A DNA stretch of 5,679 nucleotides from an uncultured Oscillospiraceae bacterium (GTDB taxonomy: Bacteria > Bacillota > Clostridia > Oscillospirales > Acutalibacteraceae), in assembly GCA_902478455.1 (NCBI GenBank), contig CABSLJ010000159.1, positions 1 to 5,679 on the forward strand. The letters are read 5' to 3'. Shown here one piece after another: positions 1 to 5,142 of the stretch. A program made the position numbers and the translations under genes. Under the pieces are notes generated by a model. That model saw only the letters and a list, made by a program, of their open reading frames with translations. It did no database searches and had not been told where the DNA came from. Numbering within the stretch: position 1 is the first letter of the stretch; each line of letters begins with the position of its first letter.

Positions 1-89
1 CCTCCAAAAACGGCTTTAAAATGCTATTTTTCTTGAATTTACCGAAGATCTTACAAAAGGAACGCCACCTTTCTAAAGTAAAAAACTGC

Positions 90-117
90 TTCCCATCTCG
101 GACAAAACATGTATAAT
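90..117 (+). promoter_or_regulatory. Possible sigma-A-type promoter in the left intergenic region
   Basis: A perfect TATAAT lies at 112-117. Sixteen bases upstream is TTCCCA (90-95), which matches four of six bases of the -35 consensus. Because the DNA here is very AT-rich, a chance match is quite possible. If real, it would make either a roughly 310-nt transcript ending near the hairpin at 397-433 or a leader of about 430 nt for the oxidoreductase gene. Confidence 0.3.
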
Positions 118-240
118 AGATTTGAACTATAACCAATTTGAGAAAAACGAAGAGAAATTCGATGATTTCCAATAAAAGGAAATGAATATTTATACACATC
201 TTTTTCTCTATGAAGCTCCTTTTTTGCTCCGAAAAACACA

Positions 241-258
241 CCGGCTCCTTTCAGCCGG
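241..258. repeat. Small GC-rich inverted repeat
   Basis: CCGGCT (241-246) and AGCCGG (253-258) form a perfect 6-bp stem with a 6-nt loop. Read on the minus strand, the stem is followed by TGTGTTTTTC, which resembles a weak intrinsic terminator. No minus-strand gene lies immediately upstream to be terminated, so its role is unclear. Confidence 0.3.
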
Positions 259-396
259 GAAGATTGCTGCAAGCGGTTTTTCGTTTTTTCCACCTGTGAA
301 CAGACGCCGGGGAGTTGTTCGGGACATCGCTGCGTTCCTCGTTTGTTTCTTTTTAACTGCTTTTATTTTTGCGTACAAGAAAATATTTCTTCCTCA

Positions 397-433
397 GTTC
401 CCCCTGCCGCTTTCCCCAGGCGGCAGGGGGAAC
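397..433. repeat. Long perfect GC-rich hairpin upstream of the oxidoreductase promoter
   Basis: The arm at 397-409 (GTTCCCCCTGCCG) is the exact reverse complement of 421-433. One more C-G pair (410/420) gives a 14-bp perfect stem with a 9-nt loop. Neither strand shows a run of T directly after the stem, so it is not a canonical intrinsic terminator. It lies upstream of the promoter at 476-505 and so would not be in that transcript. It could be a terminator-like end of an upstream transcript, a dispersed palindromic repeat or a protein-binding site. The structure is certain from the sequence, but its function is not. Confidence 0.7.
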
Positions 434-475
434 GCTTATAGATGCAGACCCGTACAGAACAAATGCATACTTCCT

Positions 476-505
476 TTGACAATCTACATACTAATCCCTT
501 GTAAA
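476..505 (+). promoter_or_regulatory. Probable sigma-A promoter of the oxidoreductase gene
   Basis: A perfect TTGACA -35 box (476-481) is followed after 18 bp by TGTAAA (500-505), a four-of-six match to the -10 consensus. Transcription would start near 512, giving a leader of about 40 nt with the Shine-Dalgarno AAAAGGAGG at 536-544. No dyad like the MerR operator at 2262-2281 is present, so this gene is probably not controlled by the neighbouring MerR protein. Confidence 0.5.
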
Positions 506-552
506 GAGATGTCCGCAAATACGGGTATCCAAAACAAAAGGAGGTCTGTACA

Positions 553-1629
553 ATGGAACGGAAACTCAAAATCGCCCAGTACGGCTGCGGAAAGATGTCG
601 GTCTACACCATGCGCTACGTCTATGAGAAGGGGGCCGAGATTGTGGCCGCCTTCGACATCAACCCCGACGTCGTCGGCAAGGACATCGGAGAGATCATGG
701 GAACCGAAAAAAAGGGCGTCTGCATTGAAGAGGTCGGCCAGGCGGAACGCATCCTCTCCGCATGCAAGCCGGACGCCTGCATCATCACCACCATGAGTCT
801 GATGAGCGACCTGAAGGACGCCTTTCTGCTGTGCGCCAAGGCGGGCGTCAACGCCATCAGCACCTGTGAAGAGGCCTTTTATCCGTGGAATTCCTCACCC
901 AGGCTCACCGAAGAGATCGACGCGCTCGCCAAAGAAACGGGCTGCACCATCTGCGGCTCGGGCTATCAGGACGTCTTCTGGGGCAACCTGATCACCACGC
1001 TCGCCGGTGCTTCCCACACCATCAAAAAGATTCAGGGCAAGTCGAGCTACAACGTGGAGGATTACGGCATCGCCCTCGCCCGGGTGCATGGGGCCGGATT
1101 GGACCTTGAAGCCTTTGAACGGGAGATCGCCTCCGCCGATGAAATCTCCCCTGAAGAGCGCCGGCAGAGGATCGACGCGGGCGAGTTTCTTCCCTCCTAT
1201 ATGTGGAATGTCAACGGCTGGCTGTGCTCCCAGCTTGGCCTCACGGTCAAAAGCCAGGTGCAGAAATGCGTCCCTCAGACCTATCGGGAGGACCTGCGCT
1301 CGGAGACCCTCGGCATGACCATTCCTGCGGGCAACGCCACCGGAATGTCGGCCGTTGTGACCACTGAAACCGAGGAGGGCGTCACCATCGAGTCGGAGTG
1401 CATCGGTAAGGTGTACGCGCCCGAGGAATTCGACCAGAACATCTGGACGCTCATCGGCGAGCCGGATACCCAGGTGGTCATCAGCCGTCCGGCCACCGTC
1501 GAGCTGACCTGCGCCACCGTGGTCAACCGTCTGCCCGACCTCATCGCCGCCCGCCCCGGTTACACGACCACCGAAAAAATGCCGACCAACCGCTACCGCA
1601 TCAAGCCTTTAAACGAATACGTCAAATAA
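553..1629 (+). CDS. NAD(P)-dependent oxidoreductase of the DapB-like / 2,4-diaminopentanoate dehydrogenase family
   Basis: This 358-residue cytosolic protein has an N-terminal Rossmann domain (about residues 5-135) with a nucleotide-binding strand-turn (KIAQYGCGKMS, 6-16), and D35 at the end of the second strand (AAFD) placed to contact the nucleotide. The family-typical stretch ISTCEEAFYPW (102-112) and the following GSGYQDVFWGN (135-145) begin the C-terminal catalytic/oligomerisation part. The best-known member oxidises 2,4-diaminopentanoate to 2-amino-4-oxopentanoate with release of ammonia in ornithine fermentation, and length and architecture agree with that family. No ornithine-pathway partners are visible here, so the substrate is left open. 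Amino acid or amine dehydrogenation is my inference. The last glycine of the usual GxGxxG motif is serine (S16). The ATG at 553 is fixed by AAAAGGAGG eight bases upstream. The gene looks monocistronic, with its own promoter and a terminator after the stop. Confidence 0.85.
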   Translation: MERKLKIAQYGCGKMSVYTMRYVYEKGAEIVAAFDINPDVVGKDIGEIMGTEKKGVCIEEVGQAERILSACKPDACIITTMSLMSDLKDAFLLCAKAGVNAISTCEEAFYPWNSSPRLTEEIDALAKETGCTICGSGYQDVFWGNLITTLAGASHTIKKIQGKSSYNVEDYGIALARVHGAGLDLEAFEREIASADEISPEERRQRIDAGEFLPSYMWNVNGWLCSQLGLTVKSQVQKCVPQTYREDLRSETLGMTIPAGNATGMSAVVTTETEEGVTIESECIGKVYAPEEFDQNIWTLIGEPDTQVVISRPATVELTCATVVNRLPDLIAARPGYTTTEKMPTNRYRIKPLNEYVK

Positions 1630-1664
1630 AAAATCTTGACCTGTATTGGGTCTTGCAAACGTCA

Positions 1665-1701
1665 AAAAGGCGCGGCCAGTGTTTTACTGGCCGCGCCTTT
1701 T
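1665..1701. terminator. Bidirectional intrinsic terminator between convergent genes
   Basis: A perfect 16-bp stem, 1665-1680 pairing with 1686-1701, encloses a 5-nt GTTTT loop. The core GGCGCGGCCAGT is GC-rich and the base of the stem is AAAA/TTTT. The T-tract therefore works for the oxidoreductase on the plus strand (TTTT at 1698-1701) and, as TTTTT (1668-1664), for the MerR gene on the minus strand. It lies 35 bases after one stop codon and 23 bases beyond the other. Confidence 0.92.
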
Positions 1702-1724
1702 GCGCTGTTTTCTGATTTTGGGTT

Positions 1725-2213
1725 TCAAACCGCTGCGTCCACGGGAAGGCCCGCGTCCGCATTTTCAGGCTTTCCCTTGGCTTTCTCTCTGGCCTCGCGG
1801 AACCGCTCGGGGATATCCTCCTCCCGCATGGTCTTGTGTACGGCGCAGGTTCCCGCCTTCTGCGCCGTCTCGTAAAACCAGCATTTGTAATCAAGAATCT
1901 GAAGCGTCTCCTGCAGCTGTTCGATCTGGGAACGCACCACCTCCCGCTGGCGTTCGATCAGTCCCAGCCGCTTTCCGATGGTCGTATCCCCTTCGATGCA
2001 CCAATCGATGAAATGTTTGATCTCTTTGATGGGCATCCCAGTTTTTTTCAGACATTCGATGATGGTCAGCCATTCAAAATCAGCGTCCTTAAACATACGG
2101 ATACCGCCGCCGGAACGCTCCACAAATGGCAGCAGGCCTTCCTTGTCATAATATCGAAGCGTTGAGGGGGCTATGTTCATCCGCCGCGCCGTTTCACCCA
2201 CCGTATAAAGCAT
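1725..2213 (-). CDS. MerR-family transcriptional regulator, AdhR/NmlR-like
   Basis: This 162-residue DNA-binding regulator starts with the MerR winged helix-turn-helix: YTVGETARRMNIAPSTLRYYDKEGLL (positions 3-28, with the signature TLRYYDKEGL), then the wing around RSGGGIRMF (33-41). The second half of the DNA-binding domain reads IIECLKKTGMPIKEIKHF (51-68). A long dimerisation helix follows (about 82-118), then a short charged tail. C54 sits where AdhR/NmlR-type regulators carry the cysteine that senses aldehydes or thiol stress; C72, C111 and C123 are also present. It is divergent from the alcohol dehydrogenase, and a MerR-type operator lies between them, so it very likely activates that gene. 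The start at 2213 is preferred because AAAGGA (2228-2223) is nine bases upstream. An alternative ATG at 2222 directly abuts that site. The effector is inferred from the family and not shown by the sequence. Confidence 0.9.
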   Translation of the reverse strand: MLYTVGETARRMNIAPSTLRYYDKEGLLPFVERSGGGIRMFKDADFEWLTIIECLKKTGMPIKEIKHFIDWCIEGDTTIGKRLGLIERQREVVRSQIEQLQETLQILDYKCWFYETAQKAGTCAVHKTMREEDIPERFREAREKAKGKPENADAGLPVDAAV

Positions 2214-2222
2214 GCTTTTCAT

Positions 2223-2228
2223 TCCTTT
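2223..2228 (-). promoter_or_regulatory. Ribosome binding site that decides the MerR start
   Basis: AAAGGA on the minus strand touches the upstream ATG (2222-2220), leaving no spacer, but is nine bases from the second ATG (2213-2211). The second start also gives the family-typical beginning MLYTVGE. This supports translation from 2213 rather than 2222 or the longer frame reaching 2354. Confidence 0.65.
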
Positions 2229-2258
2229 CGGTAATTCTATAAAAAATGAAAAAAGGTA

Positions 2259-2289
2259 TTGACTTAAACCTAACTTTAAGTTGTATATT
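2259..2289 (+). promoter_or_regulatory. MerR-type promoter of the alcohol dehydrogenase with an over-long 19-bp spacer
   Basis: The -35 box TTGACT (2259-2264) and -10 box TATATT (2284-2289) are separated by 19 bp, longer than the usual 17. Promoters activated by MerR proteins characteristically have 19-20 bp spacers, which the bound regulator corrects by untwisting DNA. A TG dinucleotide directly precedes the -10. Transcription would start near 2296, giving a leader of about 60 nt with GGGAGG (2342-2347) eight bases before the ATG at 2356. Confidence 0.85.
2262..2281. promoter_or_regulatory. Operator dyad for the MerR-family regulator
   Basis: ACTTAAACCTAACTTTAAGT has perfect 7-base arms (ACTTAAA/TTTAAGT) around a 6-base centre. 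It lies almost wholly within the spacer between the -35 and -10 boxes, overlapping the last three bases of the -35. The right half, AACTTTAAG, resembles my recollection of the symmetrical sites bound by AdhR/NmlR-like regulators. Since it also lies upstream of the divergent regulator gene, autoregulation is plausible. Confidence 0.85.
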
Positions 2290-2355
2290 TTAGTTGAGCT
2301 TACAGCTATGATTGTAACAGCAAATCTATTATCAGTCAATTGGGAGGAATCCAAA

Positions 2356-3528
2356 ATGAATTTTCAAATGTATGTACCTACCAGAATTCTGTTTGGCGCA
2401 GGCGAGCTCGACCGCCTTCATCTGCAGCAGATGCCCGGGAAAAAGGCTTTGATCATCATCTCCAACGGCAAATCGGTCCGGGAAAACGGCGCTCTCGCCA
2501 AGACGCAGGAGCAAATGCGTCTGGCCGGCGTGCAGACGGCGGTGTTCGATCAAATCATGGCCAATCCCCTGAGAACCGCCGTCATGGAGGGCGCGGCCTG
2601 CGCCCGAGAGAACGGCTGCGACTTTCTCGTCGCCCTCGGCGGCGGCAGCGTCATGGACGCAGCCAAGGCGATCGCCGCCATGGCGACCAACGAAGGCGAT
2701 CTGTGGGATTACATCTCCGGCGGCACCGGCAAGGGAATGCCGCTTGTAAATGAGCCTCTTCCCATCGTCGCCATCACCACCACGGCGGGCACCGGCAGCG
2801 AAGTCGACCAGTACGGCGTCATCTCCAACGACGAGACCAACGAAAAGATCGGCTTCGGCGGCTATGACTCCCTGTTTCCAAGGCTGGCCGTCGTCGATCC
2901 GGATTTGATGACCTCCGTCCCGCCGAAATTTACCGCCTATCAGGGCTTTGACGCCCTCTTTCACAGCGTGGAGTGCTACATCTCCGCCCACGCCAATCTG
3001 ATGAGCGACATGTACGCTCTGGAGGCCATCGCCAATATCGCCGCCTATCTGCCCCGCGCCGTGCGGGACGGCTCCGACCTGGAAGCCAGGGCGCGCGTGG
3101 CCTTTGCGAACACCCTCTCCGGCGTTGTAATGACCATCAGCTCCTGCACCAGCGAGCACTCCATGGAGCACGCCATGAGCGCCTATCACCATGAGCTTCC
3201 CCACGGCGCCGGATTGATCATGATTTCCCAGGCCTATTACACCCACTTTATTGAGAAACACGCCTGCGACGACCGCTTCGTCCGCATGGCGCAGGCGTTG
3301 GGCATGCCCGGCGCTTCCAAGCCCTCCGATTTCATCGACGCGCTTGCAAGGCTCCAAGAGGCCTGCGGTGTTGCCGGTCTTAGGATGTCCGACTACGGCA
3401 TCCGCCCGGAGGAATGCATGACGCTGGCACGCAATGCGCGGGAAACCATGGGCGGACTTTTCGCCTCCGACCGCGTTCCGCTGAGCGATGAGGCGTGCGC
3501 CGCCATCTTTGAGAAGGCTTACCGCTGA
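2356..3528 (+). CDS. Iron-containing alcohol dehydrogenase (group III, Fe-ADH)
   Basis: This 390-residue cytosolic enzyme interconverts an alcohol and an aldehyde with NAD(P)H. The N-terminal nucleotide-binding domain carries GGGSVMDAAK (95-104) and TTTAGTGSE (141-149). The C-terminal helical domain holds the metal ligands: D199 and H203 in GFDALFHSVE, H268 in SEHSMEH, and H283 in LPHG. All four are intact, and the length is normal for the family. The start at 2356 is set by GGGAGG eight bases upstream. A longer frame from 2281 would begin inside the promoter's -10 region and is not credible. The gene has a dedicated promoter with a MerR operator and is divergent from the regulator, so expression is probably induced by an aldehyde or electrophile. 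The role is likely aldehyde detoxification or fermentative reduction. The exact substrate cannot be read from the sequence. Confidence 0.95.
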   Translation: MNFQMYVPTRILFGAGELDRLHLQQMPGKKALIIISNGKSVRENGALAKTQEQMRLAGVQTAVFDQIMANPLRTAVMEGAACARENGCDFLVALGGGSVMDAAKAIAAMATNEGDLWDYISGGTGKGMPLVNEPLPIVAITTTAGTGSEVDQYGVISNDETNEKIGFGGYDSLFPRLAVVDPDLMTSVPPKFTAYQGFDALFHSVECYISAHANLMSDMYALEAIANIAAYLPRAVRDGSDLEARARVAFANTLSGVVMTISSCTSEHSMEHAMSAYHHELPHGAGLIMISQAYYTHFIEKHACDDRFVRMAQALGMPGASKPSDFIDALARLQEACGVAGLRMSDYGIRPEECMTLARNARETMGGLFASDRVPLSDEACAAIFEKAYR

Positions 3529-3669
3529 GCGAAACCAATCCCCGAAATCCAACCGACCACATTCAGAAAGGCAGCAGCCCGCATCATACAGGAAGGGCGG
3601 AAAAAGCACACAGCTTTGCTGGCCCGGCCTCTGTTCCCGGCTGATCAAGCCTCTCTGTACGGCACAAAA

Positions 3670-3723
3670 AATCCGCCCCGCGCCCTGAAAATCAGGTCGG
3701 CGCGGGGCGGATTATGATTTTTT
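3670..3723. terminator. Bidirectional intrinsic terminator between alcohol dehydrogenase and glycosyltransferase
   Basis: A perfect 15-bp stem pairs 3670-3684 with 3699-3713 (core CCGCCCCGCGCC). The 14-nt loop contains a small CTGA/TCAG hairpin. On the minus strand the stem runs straight into TTTTTT (3671-3666), a strong terminator for the glycosyltransferase. On the plus strand six T residues (3718-3723) follow after four bases, which is somewhat weaker, for the alcohol dehydrogenase. The interval 3529-3669 before it shows no gene. Confidence 0.9.
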
Positions 3724-3756
3724 GCAGGGGACAGACGAAAGTTGCTGTTGGGGAGG

Positions 3757-4992
3757 CTATTCTTCCCCGGAACGCTTCTTTCGCTTCTCTTCCTTCTCCT
3801 CCAACAGCTCATGGATCAGCCCGAACACGTTTTCACTGGAGTTGCCCTTGCCGAATGCCTCGCAGGAGCTTTTCATGTTGTCCAGACGTTCCTTATCCTG
3901 TAAAAGCGATTGGATGGTTTCGGCACAGCTTACGCCCTTTTCCAGGCGGACGGCCATGTTGTTGTTAATGAGAAAGTCGGCGTTTTCCTCCTCCTGCCCG
4001 GGAATGGCGTTGAAAATAGCCATCGGCAGGCCGCTCGCCAGCGCCTCGGAGACGGTCAGTCCGCCCGGCTTGGTGATGATAAAGTCGGCCGCCTGCATGT
4101 ATTTTTCCACCTCGCCCGTGAAATAGATCAGCTTGGTGGGCTTTCTGGGCTTTTCCTTTTTCACCTTGACCACCGGCTGCGGTTTGGCCGAATCCTTGAC
4201 GGGTTTGGGCTTCTTGGGCAGTGGAACAGGCTTGCTTAAAAGCCGGTCAAAGGCGTCGTACAAACGCTGATTCTTTCCCGTGATGACCACCATCTGGAAA
4301 TCGAGCGGAATTTTCACAATGGTGTTGTAAATCTTGAGGATATCGGTCACACCGAAGCTGCCCGCCATGATCAGAATCGTCGACAGCTCGGGATGGAGTC
4401 CGAATTTTTGCAGCAGGTCGGTTTTGTCCTGCTTGATGAGAAAGGCCTCGTGCACCGGGATGCCGAAGGGATGGATGCGCTCGCGCGGCGCGCCCATCTC
4501 CACCATGGGTTCCACCATGCCTTCGTTGGAGACGATGTATCCGTCCACGCCCGGATGAATCCAGGTCAGATGGGGGGCATAATCGGTCATGATACAGATG
4601 AGCGGGGTGTCGATGATGTCGTTTTCCTTGAGAATACTGGCCATTTCGGTGGGAAAGGGATGGGTCGTAATGATGACGTCGGGCGTGGTCTCCCGCAGCA
4701 AGGGGATCAGCTTCTTGCTGAAGGAACCGATCAGCCCGGTCGCAAGGGCGCTGATGGTCTTCTCCCTGTTGTTGGTGTTTTTGTAAAGCGACCCGTACAT
4801 CTTAGGGGTTTTGGTGGCGAGGTAAACATAGCCGTCTGTGACCGTCCTGTTGAGGAAGGGGCTGATGTATTCCAGCGTATCCACGATCTGCACCGTGGAA
4901 TCCTCGGAATTCTTTTCGATATAAGCTTTCAGCGCGGAGGAGGCCCGCATGTGGCCGCCGCCCGTCGATGCCGACAAAATGAGAACCTTCAT
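3757..4992 (-). CDS. UgtP/MGDG-synthase-family diacylglycerol glycosyltransferase
   Basis: This 411-residue GT-B enzyme probably transfers a sugar from a UDP-sugar to diacylglycerol at the inner face of the cytoplasmic membrane, making glycolipids or lipoteichoic-acid anchors. The N-terminal MGDG-synthase domain begins with SASTGGGHMRAS (7-18), which includes the conserved GGGH. TTHPFP (109-114), MTDYAPHLTWIHPGVDGYIV (135-154) and FGIPV (176-180) follow. The C-terminal GT28-type domain has IMAGSFG (208-214), then KPGGLTVSEALASGLP (308-323) and PGQEEENADFL (331-341), which bind the nucleotide sugar. The family is usually near 380 residues; the extra length is a Lys/Pro-rich insertion at about 253-287. 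The tail is highly charged (EEKEEKRKKRSGEE). The ATG has GGGAGG six bases upstream and its own promoter. Processive versus single-sugar activity and sugar identity are not determinable here. Confidence 0.88.
   Translation of the reverse strand: MKVLILSASTGGGHMRASSALKAYIEKNSEDSTVQIVDTLEYISPFLNRTVTDGYVYLATKTPKMYGSLYKNTNNREKTISALATGLIGSFSKKLIPLLRETTPDVIITTHPFPTEMASILKENDIIDTPLICIMTDYAPHLTWIHPGVDGYIVSNEGMVEPMVEMGAPRERIHPFGIPVHEAFLIKQDKTDLLQKFGLHPELSTILIMAGSFGVTDILKIYNTIVKIPLDFQMVVITGKNQRLYDAFDRLLSKPVPLPKKPKPVKDSAKPQPVVKVKKEKPRKPTKLIYFTGEVEKYMQAADFIITKPGGLTVSEALASGLPMAIFNAIPGQEEENADFLINNNMAVRLEKGVSCAETIQSLLQDKERLDNMKSSCEAFGKGNSSENVFGLIHELLEEKEEKRKKRSGEE
4132..4236 (-). other. Lys/Pro-rich insertion within the glycosyltransferase
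   Basis: These bases encode residues 253-287, a low-complexity stretch of repeated KP, PK, KPKP and KVKKEKPRKP groups. It separates ITGKNQRLYDAFDRLL from KLIYFTGEVEKYMQAADF, which are normally joined by a short loop in this family. The reading frame is intact and the flanking motifs are normal, so it is an in-frame linker and not a sequence error. A basic disordered loop contacting acidic membrane lipids is a reasonable inference. Confidence 0.7.
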
Positions 4993-5001
4993 TGTAATCC
5001 T

Positions 5002-5032
5002 CCCATAGGCGAAAACCCGGCCGCCCTATGGG
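5002..5032 (-). promoter_or_regulatory. Leader hairpin overlapping the glycosyltransferase ribosome binding site
   Basis: CCCATAGG (5002-5009) and CCTATGGG (5025-5032) form a perfect 8-bp stem with a 15-nt loop. In the minus-strand transcript the downstream arm ends in the GGG of the Shine-Dalgarno GGGAGG (5004-4999), so folding would hide half of the ribosome binding site. It lies in the roughly 70-nt leader made from the promoter at 5071-5099. The pairing is seen directly, but control of translation is inferred. Confidence 0.5.
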
Positions 5033-5070
5033 GGCAGCCATCTGCTTTTACAAACTACATCACAGCATCT

Positions 5071-5099
5071 ATCATACTATTTTAGGGTCACAATTTCAA
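5071..5099 (-). promoter_or_regulatory. Sigma-A promoter of the glycosyltransferase
   Basis: On the minus strand TTGAAA (5099-5094) and TATGAT (5076-5071) are separated by exactly 17 bp, each matching five of six consensus bases. Transcription should start near 5064. It lies after the stop codon of the upstream permease gene, so the glycosyltransferase can be expressed independently even though both genes share a strand. Confidence 0.75.
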
Positions 5100-5142
5100 T
5101 CCTTATTTTTACCAGAGCTTTTCCCGATTAACCGCTGGATTT

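Larger units (their letters stand above)
1..552. other. AT-rich intergenic region with no convincing gene
   Basis: No reading frame here has both a recognisable protein and a well-placed start. The first 240 or so bases are strongly AT-rich, unlike the GC-rich genes that follow. The stretch contains a possible promoter (90-117), a small GC hairpin (241-258), a short AT-rich inverted repeat (377-391, six-base arms AAGAAA/TTTCTT around ATA), a strong long hairpin (397-433) and the likely promoter of the downstream oxidoreductase (476-505). A minus-strand frame is open from an ATG at 199 to the left edge (66 codons, with a Phe/Leu/Ile-rich start), but it lacks a well-spaced ribosome binding site. 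I saw no T-box, riboswitch or tRNA signature. Confidence 0.6.

Noticed and set aside
51..293. An 80-codon minus-strand frame starting with GTG at 293
   Set aside because: It has a non-ATG start with no clear ribosome binding site, overlaps another open minus-strand frame, and has no recognisable motif.
182..796. A 204-codon plus-strand open frame starting in the left intergenic region
   Set aside because: Its second part overlaps the well-supported oxidoreductase gene in another frame by about 240 bases. The composition there is what a frame-shifted GC-rich gene gives, and the upstream part matches no family I know.
2214..2354. N-terminal extension of the MerR regulator to 2354
   Set aside because: The extension runs through the operator and promoter region and encodes no MerR sequence. 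The normal MerR N-terminus begins at 2213.
2281..2355. N-terminal extension of the alcohol dehydrogenase from the TTG at 2281
   Set aside because: It would start inside the promoter, upstream of the predicted transcription start. The ATG at 2356 has an ideal ribosome binding site and gives the family-typical N-terminus.
2332..3648. A 438-codon minus-strand open frame opposite the alcohol dehydrogenase
   Set aside because: It is an antisense shadow. The plus strand encodes a complete Fe-alcohol dehydrogenase with all ligands, and the minus translation is Gly/Ala/His/Val-rich low-complexity sequence, typical of the opposite strand of a GC-rich gene.
4393..5085. A 230-codon plus-strand open frame opposite the glycosyltransferase
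   Set aside because: It lies antisense to a gene with clear family motifs, covers that gene's promoter and leader, and has no recognisable domain of its own.
5097..5142. Possible terminator after the permease stop codon (CCAG...CTGG pairing on the minus strand)
   Set aside because: Only about four base pairs match, with a long loop and no T-run, so read-through toward the glycosyltransferase cannot be excluded, but no terminator can be claimed.
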